Positions 37,163 through 45,876 of a DNA stretch of 64,000 bases are shown piece by piece. The notes beneath the pieces were generated by a model that was not told the DNA's origin, did not search any database, and was given only the letters and a program-made list of their open reading frames with translations. How positions within the stretch are numbered: position 1 is the stretch's first letter; every line of letters begins with the position of its first letter. This DNA is from Pseudobdellovibrionaceae bacterium. Lineage in GTDB: Bacteria > Bdellovibrionota > Bdellovibrionia > Bdellovibrionales > UBA1609. Made by a program: the position numbers and the translations under genes. The stretch lies in the NCBI GenBank assembly GCA_018663505.1, contig JABJQG010000014.1, positions 1 to 64,000 of the forward strand. Direction: 5' to 3'.

Positions 37163-37480
37163 ATGACATTTCAAAATTTAATTGAAGAATGCTTAATGTT
37201 AAAGTTTGATCCTGAATATTTAGAAGTCATCAACGAGAGTGATAATCATCATGTACCTGAAAACTCAGAAACACATTTTCGTGTAATTATAGTATCTCAG
37301 ATGTTTAAGGGGATTTCTCTCATTAAGCAGCATATGCTTGTAAATGAAACTTTGGATGAGTTTTTAAAAAAAGGAGTTCACGCCCTGGCTATTGTCACAA
37401 GAACTCCTGAGGCTTGGAAGGCAAATCAGGAAAAAGGAGTCTCTCCAAATTGTTTAGGAAAAAATACCCAGCTGAGCTAG
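37163..37480 (+). CDS. BolA family protein
   Basis: The 105-aa product resembles BolA/YrbA: helix EECLMLKFDPEYLEVINESDNHH, then SETHFRVIIVSQMFKGISLIKQHMLVNETLDE, and a C-terminal helix with VHALAIVTRTPEAWKAN. BolA proteins partner with monothiol glutaredoxins in iron-sulfur handling or act in stress responses. The conserved H in HFRV and the RH/KQHM region are present. It stands alone. An iron-sulfur pair (iscS-erpA) lies about 1.4 kb away on the other strand, which may be relevant. Confidence 0.85.
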   Translation: MTFQNLIEECLMLKFDPEYLEVINESDNHHVPENSETHFRVIIVSQMFKGISLIKQHMLVNETLDEFLKKGVHALAIVTRTPEAWKANQEKGVSPNCLGKNTQLS

Positions 37481-37515
37481 TTGTACAGTAGAGTTGGCTT
37501 CTTATTTGCAATCTA

Positions 37516-38733
37516 ATGCTTATTATGAGGGACATTAGGCGCAAATTAAGTGGTGTACGCTATTTCTGGCGAAGACTTAGACTGGTATTAGCAATATTTG
37601 TCACTTTGTCATCTCCTCTGTATGTAACTGCTAAAGATCAGTGCCGTCGCGTTTTTGCCCACATTAAACTTAATCAGCCGAGTTTACTTCAGCAGTGTGG
37701 TGGCAGCTGTTATCTTGAGGCCACAGTAAGAAGTTTGCAGAGTATTATTAGGAAGTCTTTAGGTAAACAAGTCTATATTTCTCGGGAGTACTTCGTTCTA
37801 CAGGTATTAATAGTTAGGCTTGAGTCAATTTCTGACCAATTTAAACTTAAAGAGATAAATCCTCAAGGTGATAGTAAAATGGGTCCCTTAGATTACTTAA
37901 GTAACGAAGCTGAATCCTTGAAGTTGTTATCCGAAAAATCAAATAAAAGAGGGTTGCAATACGACGCCAAAAAAATTAACTCAAAAATTATAGTGAGTGG
38001 TGGATTGGAGAGTCTACTAGATCATCTTTATGGGTTAAAGCCATTATTGAAAGACAGTATGTCTCCAGCTCAGGTGTATAAAGAATCAAGGGAAATGAAT
38101 AAACATCTAGATTATGTAGAGCTTAGATTAAATAGTTTAAAGAGTGCGTTGCGTAAACTTGAACATTCAAGCGAGACTTCTTTAGAGATTATTAACAAAG
38201 AGAAACTATTGGTGAATGAACATTTAAAAGAAACATTAGTTTACATACATAATAAATTATTAAAACTTGAACAAAATAATTTTTTTAAAAAGGGCCCTTA
38301 TTATCAACAGTTTAACACAAAAACTTATTCCATAAAATTTGAACCAAAATCCCTTGGTACAGAAGATTTAATCCTTGATCAGTCCTTTGAAAATTTAGTT
38401 AAAAAATCAGTAAGGGATAAAGTAGATATATACTTAACCTACTTAAGCGTTGTTGAGTACTTGGTGCGACATGGAAAATACAAAGGACACCTGGTGTTGC
38501 CAAAAGATAAAAGTCAATTCTTTGATAAGGACACATATGCTAATAAAAATAATGCGTATCATGCTGTCGTTATCGTGGGTTATCAATTACACGAAAATGG
38601 ACGTATTAAAAATTTAAAACTTAGAACATCTTGGGGGGCGTCTAGAGTGTCTCACTCGGAAAAAGTCATTACTATGCCTTTGGACTATTTGTTAGAGTAT
38701 GGCCTTGAATACATAACAGTAGAGTTGCCATAA
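37516..38733 (+). CDS. Secreted papain-like (C1) cysteine protease, catalytic Asn replaced
   Basis: The 405-aa product has a long arginine-rich signal peptide (to VTA, residue 39), then C43-R-R-V-F, a variant of the C-x-x-Y-F motif seen after other signal peptides here. A papain active site is visible: Q59 six residues before the nucleophile C65 in QQCGGSCYLEA, the histidine H349 in NNAYHAVVIVGY, and the closing RTSWGAS. In papain that last motif is NSWG; here Thr371 stands where the catalytic Asn is expected. About 250 helical residues separate Cys and His, as an insert. No strong ribosome binding site; an ATG at 37525 is possible. Confidence 0.7.
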   Translation: MLIMRDIRRKLSGVRYFWRRLRLVLAIFVTLSSPLYVTAKDQCRRVFAHIKLNQPSLLQQCGGSCYLEATVRSLQSIIRKSLGKQVYISREYFVLQVLIVRLESISDQFKLKEINPQGDSKMGPLDYLSNEAESLKLLSEKSNKRGLQYDAKKINSKIIVSGGLESLLDHLYGLKPLLKDSMSPAQVYKESREMNKHLDYVELRLNSLKSALRKLEHSSETSLEIINKEKLLVNEHLKETLVYIHNKLLKLEQNNFFKKGPYYQQFNTKTYSIKFEPKSLGTEDLILDQSFENLVKKSVRDKVDIYLTYLSVVEYLVRHGKYKGHLVLPKDKSQFFDKDTYANKNNAYHAVVIVGYQLHENGRIKNLKLRTSWGASRVSHSEKVITMPLDYLLEYGLEYITVELP

Positions 38734-38836
38734 AAGGCTTAACTAAGTTGATATGGCAGTTACTGTTTTTTAGTGCGAAATCATTTATAGAGTCTTGGTG
38801 ACATGCAGAACTCACCATCACTGAGAAGTAACAAAA

Positions 38837-39166
38837 CTATACGTTAAAAGAAATACCACAGCTACAAGATTTATTGGCATTAGGATTGGAAAAAATAAAG
38901 CCCTTGCCGTTCAAACCACCTTCATATTCTAAAGTCATACCTAACAAGTAGAGTAGGCTTTTAGAATCTACCACAACTTTTGCATTATCAGATTGAAATA
39001 ATTTGTCGTCTTCTTTGAGTTCGCCATCTTCAAAATCCATTTTATATTTAAAACCTGAGCAGCCACCCTTTTCTACATAGACCCTTAGGTAGGCATCATC
39101 AGAACGCTCCTCTTCTTCTTTAAGCTGTAAGAGCTTTTTTGCGGCACTAGAACTTACATTAATCAT
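38837..39166 (-). CDS. erpA: A-type iron-sulfur carrier (IscA/ErpA)
   Basis: The 109-aa product is an A-type carrier with the three cluster cysteines in their usual places: C36 in EKGGCSGFKY, and C101 and C103 in KSCSCGISFNV. It passes [4Fe-4S] or [2Fe-2S] clusters to target enzymes. Its start overlaps the iscS stop (ATGA), so it is coupled to the desulfurase. No IscU scaffold or IscR regulator lies next to it. ErpA versus IscA is not firmly decided by eye. Confidence 0.85.
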   Translation of the reverse strand: MINVSSSAAKKLLQLKEEEERSDDAYLRVYVEKGGCSGFKYKMDFEDGELKEDDKLFQSDNAKVVVDSKSLLYLLGMTLEYEGGLNGKGFIFSNPNANKSCSCGISFNV

Positions 39167-40353
39167 ATCTTCAGATCCTTATTGCCGGAAGCATTGTTGG
39201 CATAAATAGTTTTAACCTTGCTCACAAGTATATCAATCTCTTCCATTTTTGTAAAGCGTCCCAGGCCGAATCTAAGAGTATTACGCGCTTCTTGGGCCGA
39301 TAAGCCAATGGCTTCAAGCACATAGCTGATATTACTTTGTCCAGAGGAACAGGCTGAGGTTGAGCTACAAGCTATTCCCATAAGACCAGCGGTGAGTTCA
39401 AATGGTTGCACATTATAAAATGTAAGGCTTAAGTGGGTGGGGAGCCGGTTACAAGCATGTCCATTGAGCTTTGTATCTGGAGCCACTTTTATGATTTGCT
39501 CATACATATAATCTCGCATTTTACTTTTATTAACATCGGTTCTAGAGAGCTCTTTTTCACATAGCTCGCAAGCCTTACCAAGCCCTACTGCTCCCGCTAC
39601 GTTTTGTGTGCCTGGACGTAATCCTTTTTCTTGTGAACCGCCAAAAAATAAAGGTTCAAGCTTTAGGTTGTCATTTTGGGCATTCACGTAAAGCGCACCA
39701 CTGCCTTTGGGCCCATAGAGCTTATGTGCAGATATGGAAAGTAGATCTATATTCATTTCTTTTACATTTATTGAAACTTTGCCAGTGGCTTGTGCGGCAT
39801 CAACATGAAATAAAATGTTATGTTTTTTAGCCAGTTGGCCCATTTCAAAAATAGGGTTTAGTGACCCCACTTCATTGTTTGCAAACATAAAGCTCATAAC
39901 AACAGTATGGGGTTTGATATTTTTTTCAATATCGCTGAGTTCAATTTGACCAAAAGAGTTTGGCGATAAATAGGTAACCTCTACTCCTAGATCTTCTAAA
40001 TACTCTGCCACTTGCAATACAGCTTTATGTTCCACTTGAGAGGTAAGCATGTGTACGGGCTTTTTATTTTTTAAAATCTTTCGGCAAATTCCTAATAAAG
40101 CCATATTGTTAGATTCTGTGGCACCACTGGTCCAATAAATTTCTGAGGCCTCAGAACCAATGAGACTTGCCACTTGTTCTCTGGCATTAGAGAGTGCTGT
40201 TTCGGTTTCCCAGCCATAAGCGTGCCCAGCACTAGATGGATTACCAAAGCTTTCTTTTAAATATGGCTCCATGGCTTTATAGATCTTAGGGTCTAAGGGT
40301 GTTGTAGCGTTATTATCGAAGTAGATGAGGTTTTGAGTAAGAGAGGCTGGCAT
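39163..40353 (-). CDS. iscS: Cysteine desulfurase (IscS/NifS)
   Basis: The 396-aa product is a PLP-dependent desulfurase. It has the N-terminal IYFDNNATTPLD, the GATESNN loop, HVDAAQATGK, the PLP lysine in SISAHKLYGPKG, and the mobile cysteine loop STSACSSGQSN with the persulfide cysteine. It takes sulfur from cysteine for iron-sulfur clusters and tRNA thiolation. It is the first gene of a two-gene operon with the A-type carrier. Group I (IscS/NifS) is indicated by the extended cysteine loop. Confidence 0.93.
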   Translation of the reverse strand: MPASLTQNLIYFDNNATTPLDPKIYKAMEPYLKESFGNPSSAGHAYGWETETALSNAREQVASLIGSEASEIYWTSGATESNNMALLGICRKILKNKKPVHMLTSQVEHKAVLQVAEYLEDLGVEVTYLSPNSFGQIELSDIEKNIKPHTVVMSFMFANNEVGSLNPIFEMGQLAKKHNILFHVDAAQATGKVSINVKEMNIDLLSISAHKLYGPKGSGALYVNAQNDNLKLEPLFFGGSQEKGLRPGTQNVAGAVGLGKACELCEKELSRTDVNKSKMRDYMYEQIIKVAPDTKLNGHACNRLPTHLSLTFYNVQPFELTAGLMGIACSSTSACSSGQSNISYVLEAIGLSAQEARNTLRFGLGRFTKMEEIDILVSKVKTIYANNASGNKDLKI

Positions 40354-40562
40354 AGGCTTCCATTCACGATATTAAAGATTAATAGTACAAACTCCTAAGA
40401 TCTTACAAATTCACCAAAAATTCAATTGTTAGCTCCATAGTTGTGAAAAAATGTGAAATTACGCGGCGGTTCAGCAAAAAGCCCACTACACTTTAAGGTC
40501 TTGATATTATAAGTAAATACTAACCAAATACTGTACAGCCTAATGTGCATAAGGAGATCGCT

Positions 40563-41759
40563 ATGAGCGACGTTAATCTCAGTGAATTCGACCTATTTAA
40601 CCCCAGTGAAGAACATTTGATGTTACGTCAGATGGTGAAGGAGTTTGTGGATAATGAAGTGGAGCCGCAGGCTCTAGAATATGACAGAAAAGAACAGTTT
40701 AATTTAAGTCTATTTCGAAAACTTGGGGAGCTTGGGTTATTGGGCATCACAGTGAGCGATGAGTATGGCGGTTCTGGAATGGACGCATTAGCCGCTGTGA
40801 TTGCACATGAAGAACTTTCCGCATCAGATCCAGGGTTTGCTTTAGCTTATTTAGCCCATGCCATGTTGAGTGTGAATAATCTTGCTGTTAATGGTTCAGA
40901 AGATCAAAAGAAAAAGTTCCTTCCCAAGATGTGTTCTGGTGAGTGGGTAGGCTGTATGGCTATGAGTGAACCACATGTGGGTACTGACGTTCTTGGTATG
41001 AAGACAACTGCTGTGAAAAAAGAGGATCACTATGTACTTAATGGCCAAAAAATGTGGATCACTAATGGTGTGATTGACGAGCAAGGTACTCCTGCTGATG
41101 TTGTCCTAATTTATGCTATTACTGGAGAAAAAAATGGCCGTCCTGAGGTTTCTACATTTATTGTGGAGAACGGAACAGAGGGCTACACTGTGGGCCAAAA
41201 GATTAAAGACAAAACGGGTATGAGAGGGTCAAATACTGCTGAATTGGTATTTGAAAACTGTAAAGTTCCCTTAGGAAACCTTGTGGGTGCGGAAGGGGAT
41301 TCTATGCACCATATGATGAGAAATTTAGAAATCGAAAGATTGACTCTGGCGGCAATGAGCCTTGGAATTGGCCGACGCTCTTTAGAGGTGATGAATCAAT
41401 ATGCTAAAGAGCGAGAAGCCTTTGGGAAATCTCTCAGTTACTTTGGTCAAATTCAAAAGTATATTGGTGATAGCTATGCAGAATATATGGCCTCAAAAAC
41501 TTATGTATATAACACAGCCCGAGTTTTGAATCTTCAGAAAGGGGGCCAGCGTATGGACTCTGACGGTACAAAACTGGTGGCCTCAACTATGGGTAAGAAT
41601 TTAGCCGATAGAGCCATGCAGGTTTTGGGTGGATACGGCTACGTTGGTGAGTACCATGTGGAGCGCTTATGGAGAGATGCTAAGCTCTTAGAAATAGGTG
41701 GTGGAACTATAGAGGCGCATCAAAAAAATATTACAAGAGACCTTTCTAGGAGCTTGTAA
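40563..41759 (+). CDS. Acyl-CoA dehydrogenase, isovaleryl-CoA dehydrogenase-like
   Basis: I chose ATG 40563, which follows AAGGAG by seven bases (a GTG frame opens at 40545). The 398-aa FAD enzyme has AMSEPHVGTDVLGMKTTAV, NGQKMWITNG, the RLTLA helix preceded by LEIE, and GGYGYVGEYHVERLWRDAK. The catalytic glutamate in LEIERLTLA is at the isovaleryl-CoA dehydrogenase position rather than the later medium-chain position. This suggests a branched-chain (leucine) substrate, but sarcosine-like or other short-chain substrates cannot be excluded. It stands alone. Confidence 0.85.
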   Translation: MSDVNLSEFDLFNPSEEHLMLRQMVKEFVDNEVEPQALEYDRKEQFNLSLFRKLGELGLLGITVSDEYGGSGMDALAAVIAHEELSASDPGFALAYLAHAMLSVNNLAVNGSEDQKKKFLPKMCSGEWVGCMAMSEPHVGTDVLGMKTTAVKKEDHYVLNGQKMWITNGVIDEQGTPADVVLIYAITGEKNGRPEVSTFIVENGTEGYTVGQKIKDKTGMRGSNTAELVFENCKVPLGNLVGAEGDSMHHMMRNLEIERLTLAAMSLGIGRRSLEVMNQYAKEREAFGKSLSYFGQIQKYIGDSYAEYMASKTYVYNTARVLNLQKGGQRMDSDGTKLVASTMGKNLADRAMQVLGGYGYVGEYHVERLWRDAKLLEIGGGTIEAHQKNITRDLSRSL

Positions 41760-41892
41760 AAGCTTTCATTAAGCCTTTTTTATTTGATTTTGTTTAGAAT
41801 TCTAGCTAATTAAGGGATTTCAACGTTCCAGTTACTTGCTTGGTGTGTAACAGATTTTTTTTAATTTTGCCAAAGAGTTATTCAGAGGGTTT

Positions 41893-42846
41893 ATGAGTTT
41901 TTTTGAGGGATCAGAAAAAAAATTAGAGGTAGTTATTGATTCTTCTCAGTTAATAGAAGGGTCTTTACGAAATCTGGGTAGGGGATTTTGGTCAAAGGTT
42001 GTTGAAGCTTCTCAAGCTTTAATTCTCTCTGAAATTCAATCAGAAAATTGTGTGGCCTACCTACTTTCAGAATCTAGTCTTTTTGTATGGGACGACAAAT
42101 TCACCATGATCACCTGTGGCCAAACCACCTTGGCAAAAGCATTTTTGGAATTTCAAAATACAGTGAGTTCTGCTAAAATTATTTCAGCTATCTATGAACG
42201 TAAAAATGAATACGCTCCGGAAAAACAATTTTCTAGTTTCTCGGAAGATGTGAGCTTGTTGAATGAAGTTTTTAATGGAGAGGGTGTGTCCTTTGAATTT
42301 GGCTCCAAACAGGACCACTTTATTGAATTGTATAATTATCAACATAAGTTTATTCCAGCACCAGAGGATACAACCTTAGAAATACTCATGTATGAAATTG
42401 GCCATAGGGCTTTGAAGGTATTTAACCAAGAGGGACATACTGCCACAGGAATTCGAAGTTTTTTGAATTTTGAAGAACATTTTCCCGAGTTTGCTGTGGA
42501 TGATTATGTATTTTCGCCCACAGGCTACTCTTTAAATGCTTTGAACGGCTCTAAATATATTACTATACATGTTACACCAGAAAGCCAGTCTTCCTATGTG
42601 AGCTTTGAGACAAATATCTTTAATGGAGATGGAAACATAGAGCTAGTTCAACAAGTAGTGAGCATTTTTGAACCCAGCTCTTATGATGTTTTTGACTTTA
42701 GGCAGGATTCTCACAAAGCTAACCAGGGGCAGAAAAGCTGTGTGAATGATTTTTTAACTAACGGTTTTCAGATTAAAGCCAGTGAATTTCAACAGCTTCA
42801 ATGTGGTTATCACTTGGAGTATGCACATTACCATAAGGATCAATGA
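41893..42846 (+). CDS. speD: S-adenosylmethionine decarboxylase, eukaryotic type
   Basis: The 317-aa product resembles the eukaryotic AdoMet decarboxylase, not the short bacterial SpeD. The N-terminal FFEGSEKKLEV holds the two glutamates (E5, E8) of human E8/E11. The self-cleavage site is YLLSESSLFV, cutting E60-S61 to make the pyruvoyl group. TMITCGQTT holds C75. The later FSPTGYSLNAL and TIHVTPES carry the processing serine and histidine. It makes decarboxylated AdoMet for spermidine synthesis. The stop overlaps the speE start, so the two genes are coupled. Confidence 0.9.
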   Translation: MSFFEGSEKKLEVVIDSSQLIEGSLRNLGRGFWSKVVEASQALILSEIQSENCVAYLLSESSLFVWDDKFTMITCGQTTLAKAFLEFQNTVSSAKIISAIYERKNEYAPEKQFSSFSEDVSLLNEVFNGEGVSFEFGSKQDHFIELYNYQHKFIPAPEDTTLEILMYEIGHRALKVFNQEGHTATGIRSFLNFEEHFPEFAVDDYVFSPTGYSLNALNGSKYITIHVTPESQSSYVSFETNIFNGDGNIELVQQVVSIFEPSSYDVFDFRQDSHKANQGQKSCVNDFLTNGFQIKASEFQQLQCGYHLEYAHYHKDQ

Positions 42847-43742
42847 TGGAAGATAACAACGGCATGGTACATTCAAAGTTATGGATAGAAGAACAAATAG
42901 AAGACTTTATGGGCATGCGATACCGAGTGGATAATGTTTTATTTTCGGGGAAGTCTGAATTTCAAACTGTGGATGTGGTAGAAACGCGTGGGCATGGTAA
43001 AATGTTACTAAACGACGGGTTAGTGATGCTTACAGAGCGCGATGAATTTGTTTATCATGATATGATAACTCATGTTCCATTGTTTACACATCCAAAACCC
43101 AAGAGAGTTCTTGTTATAGGTGGTGGTGATGGTGGTACAGCCAGAGAAGTTCTAAGACATAATGAAGTGGAATTTTGTAAAATGGTGGAGATTGACAAAA
43201 TGGTAGTTGATGCCTGTGTGGCACATATTCCTCAAACCGCAGCTTGTTTAACCCAAGGGGATGCACGTTTTGAATTAGTAATAGATGATGCTGTGAAATA
43301 TGTTGCCGAAACAAAAGAAAAATATGATGTGATCATTGTTGACTCCACAGACCCTATTGGTCCTGCGCAACCCTTATTTGGCCCCAAGTTTTACAATGAT
43401 GTTTTTAGCTGCCTCAATGAGGATGGGCTGGTTGTTTCTCAGGGGGAATCTCCATTTTATAATCAAGATATGCAAGAGTCTATGTACAAAGTTTTGGGAC
43501 AGTTTTTCCCTATAGTTACAAGTTATAACTTCACAAACCTAACCTATCCTGGGGGCTACTGGAGTTTTACTTTTGCTTCTAAAAAATATCATCCCATAAG
43601 GGACAAAGATGAGCAAAGAGTCACATCATCAGAGCTTGAGTTTAATTACTATAATAACGATATACATAACGCCTGTTTTGTTCTTCCTCAGTTTATGAGG
43701 AAAAACCTAGATCGTTATAAGAAAGATAACCATGCTCATTGA
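42843..43742 (+). CDS. speE: Spermidine synthase
   Basis: The 299-aa product is a polyamine aminopropyltransferase. It has GHGKMLLNDGLVMLTERDEFVYHDM, the nucleotide-binding VLVIGGGDGGTAREVLRH, VEIDKMVVDAC and the active-site DSTDPIGPAQPLF with its aspartate. It transfers the aminopropyl group from decarboxylated AdoMet to putrescine. The start overlaps the speD stop. Together they give a two-gene spermidine operon lacking an ornithine decarboxylase, which must be elsewhere or taken up from the environment. Confidence 0.95.
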   Translation: MMEDNNGMVHSKLWIEEQIEDFMGMRYRVDNVLFSGKSEFQTVDVVETRGHGKMLLNDGLVMLTERDEFVYHDMITHVPLFTHPKPKRVLVIGGGDGGTAREVLRHNEVEFCKMVEIDKMVVDACVAHIPQTAACLTQGDARFELVIDDAVKYVAETKEKYDVIIVDSTDPIGPAQPLFGPKFYNDVFSCLNEDGLVVSQGESPFYNQDMQESMYKVLGQFFPIVTSYNFTNLTYPGGYWSFTFASKKYHPIRDKDEQRVTSSELEFNYYNNDIHNACFVLPQFMRKNLDRYKKDNHAH

Positions 43743-43793
43743 TAACTCTGTAAAATTAAATATTGTTAAAAATACACATGAGGTCAGTTAGAT

Positions 43794-44549
43794 ATGGCCA
43801 AATATGAATTGGATCAAGGGCTGATCTTGGAAAACCCTCTGAAAACCGATTTTTTTGCAAGTTCACCTGTTTCATTTTTTGATAAAGAAAATAAAGAGGT
43901 TCAGCTTAGCTTTCATGATATTATTCAGAAATTAGAGAATCTTGTTACAGAGGAACGTTTAGATAAACTGAATGAAGTCATTAATAATCGTACAGATAAC
44001 TTTGTTTCTATTCTTGAGAATATCTATGATAGAGGGAACGTATCTGCTGTGATGCGATCAGCAGAAGCTTTTGGCTTTCATAATATGCATATCATTGAAC
44101 AAAAGAGCAAAGCCTTTAAAACTTCAAGTCGTGTGACTCAGGGGGCGGATAAGTGGCTTAATGTTTCCATTCATGAAACGGCAAAAAGTAGTGTGGAGTC
44201 CTTAAAAGCAAAGGGATTTCAAATCTTTGCGACCCATTTAGATGCGGCTCAGCCTATTTCAGAAATTGACTTCTCTATTCCCACAGCCTTAGTTTTTGGC
44301 AATGAGCGAGAAGGTGTATCGAAGGAGATGCTGGATCTGATTGATGGGGCTGTAATTATTCCTATGCAGGGCTTCTCCCAAAGTTTTAATATTTCAGTGG
44401 CTGGTGCACTTAGCTTTTATCATGCTTACTTGAACCGTATGGAACGCATGGGTTGTAATGGTGATTTAACTGAAGACCAAAAACAAAGACTTTTAGCCAA
44501 CTACTTATTTCGTTCTGTGAAGAATCCTCTAGCTTGTATGGTTTATTGA
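43794..44549 (+). CDS. tRNA/rRNA 2'-O-methyltransferase, SpoU (TrmH-like)
   Basis: The 251-aa product has the SpoU knot motifs: ENIYDRGNVSAVMRSAEAFGF (motif 1, with the catalytic Arg), ALVFGNEREGVSKEML (motif 2) and IPMQGFSQSFNISVAGALSFYHA (motif 3). SSRVTQGADKWL and a C-terminal tail resemble TrmH, which methylates G18 of tRNA. It follows speE by 51 bp with GAGG before the ATG. The gene ends 15 bp before a large imperfect inverted repeat. Confidence 0.88.
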   Translation: MAKYELDQGLILENPLKTDFFASSPVSFFDKENKEVQLSFHDIIQKLENLVTEERLDKLNEVINNRTDNFVSILENIYDRGNVSAVMRSAEAFGFHNMHIIEQKSKAFKTSSRVTQGADKWLNVSIHETAKSSVESLKAKGFQIFATHLDAAQPISEIDFSIPTALVFGNEREGVSKEMLDLIDGAVIIPMQGFSQSFNISVAGALSFYHAYLNRMERMGCNGDLTEDQKQRLLANYLFRSVKNPLACMVY

Positions 44550-44564
44550 ATGAAGTTGGTATTA

Positions 44565-44857
44565 CTATGGGATTATGAGTGGGTGGTTCTGGAGATTTTA
44601 GTGCCGAGTTGATAGCTTTCCATCCATGGGAGATCAGGGGCTAGCCGCCCCTGAAACCCGCAATTCTCCCACGTCGTGTGGGAGAATCTATAGGTAATTA
44701 AAAAAACACAGGTCACGATGAGTTTCTTTTATTAGATTCCCCCACACGACGTGGGGGAGTTGGTGGGTTCGGGCCGCCTTTAGGCCCGATCTCCCATGGA
44801 TGGAAAGGTGCCAAATGAAAACCCATACCTCAAAGCCACCCACTCATAACCCCATAG
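44565..44857. repeat. Fold-back element C: 293-bp imperfect inverted repeat with inner palindromes
   Basis: The two halves are reverse complements in blocks. The outer 22 bp (44565-44586 with 44836-44857) have one mismatch. A 20-bp perfect block follows (44616-44635 with 44788-44807). The inner 24-25 bp block (about 44665-44688 with 44735-44759) has each copy itself a palindrome around CACGTCGTG. GC-rich REP-like palindromes (44637-44653 and 44770-44786) flank them. It fills the gap between convergent genes. It shares no core with elements A and B. Confidence 0.8.
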
Positions 44858-44899
44858 GTTTATGAGAAAGCTCAGCTACTTAGCCAGTTAACTACTAAG

Positions 44900-45301
44900 C
44901 TACTTAACCACTTTATTGGTAGTGTTATTCTTAAAACTACGTTCTTTTTGATATGTAGTTTTACCTTTTTTGTAAGAAGCTAAAAAGTCTTCTTCCAGAG
45001 CTTTGGGGCACACATGATGGTAAGCTTGGTTTAGTTTTCCCAATTCATAGGCGTTTTGTGGTTGGCAATAGATCGCCAATCCAGCGTTTCTGCCAGTTTT
45101 ATACAACGAAACAGTTTCTTTTTTTATCATTTTGCATGATTTTACATGATTTCTAAATTGATCAGACTGAGCCCCTTTTGACCCATCCTGTCGCCCAACC
45201 TCAAACCAGTCTCTGTGGTCGCAGTTTTCTTTGTTAGAAAAACCAGTTGAACAGGCTGAAATTAGCGAAATCAAAGAAAAAATTACAAAAAAACGAGTCA
45301 T
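44900..45301 (-). CDS. DUF2799-like lipoprotein
   Basis: The 133-aa product has a lipobox (LISAC, C17). The mature part matches the DUF2799 pattern: CDHRDWFEVGRQDGSKG, YKTGRNAGLAIYCQPQNAYELGKLN and YHHVCP. Four mature cysteines at conserved positions suggest disulfides. Members are small envelope lipoproteins of unknown function in Gram-negative bacteria. The start has AGGA upstream. It diverges from queF. Confidence 0.75.
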   Translation of the reverse strand: MTRFFVIFSLISLISACSTGFSNKENCDHRDWFEVGRQDGSKGAQSDQFRNHVKSCKMIKKETVSLYKTGRNAGLAIYCQPQNAYELGKLNQAYHHVCPKALEEDFLASYKKGKTTYQKERSFKNNTTNKVVK

Positions 45302-45440
45302 TTACTAATTCCTAAAGAGAGTCAGTGAGAAAAATACACATCTAAAACTAATCAGCTTTTCTAATTTTGTAAAGTGTTTTAAAAGACTGTTGTGAGACCC
45401 CATATTATTTTCAAAGAAGGGGTGATAGAAAGGAAATGGC

Positions 45441-45818
45441 ATGAGTGATGAAAAATTGTATGGAGAACTGGCAATTGAAAATAATGAGCTTGAAAGCTTT
45501 GATAATAGAACTCTGGTAAGAAAATACGAAGTATCATTTAGTTGCCCCGAATTTACTTGTGTGTGTCCAAGAAGTGGTTTTCCAGATTTTGCCACAATTA
45601 ATATAAAATATGTCCCAGATAAAAAATGTGTGGAGCTAAAGTCACTTAAGCTATATATCAATGGGTTTAGAAATAAAAAAGTATTTCATGAGGATGTGAC
45701 GAATACTATTATTGATGACTTAATTCAGTTGTTAGATCCATGGTCCATTGAAGTTGTTGGTGATTTTACAGTGAGAGGCAACATTAAAACCATAGTAACA
45801 GCAAAACACGAAAAATAA
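45441..45818 (+). CDS. queF: 7-cyano-7-deazaguanine reductase
   Basis: The 125-aa product is the short (unimodular) QueF, which reduces preQ0 to preQ1 with NADPH in queuosine synthesis. The catalytic segment [16 protein letters not shown] carries the cysteine (C42) and the aspartate (D49). E/H residues in [15 protein letters not shown] and FHEDVTN match the family. AAAGGA precedes ATG 45441. It is not next to other queuosine genes. Confidence 0.92.
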   Translation: MSDEKLYGELAIENNELESFDNRTLVRKYEVSFSCPEFTCVCPRSGFPDFATINIKYVPDKKCVELKSLKLYINGFRNKKVFHEDVTNTIIDDLIQLLDPWSIEVVGDFTVRGNIKTIVTAKHEK

Positions 45819-45876
45819 TTGAGCTTTTCTTCCTCTGAATTGCAGCAGAGAGTTACTATATGGGTTCCTTTGGCAG

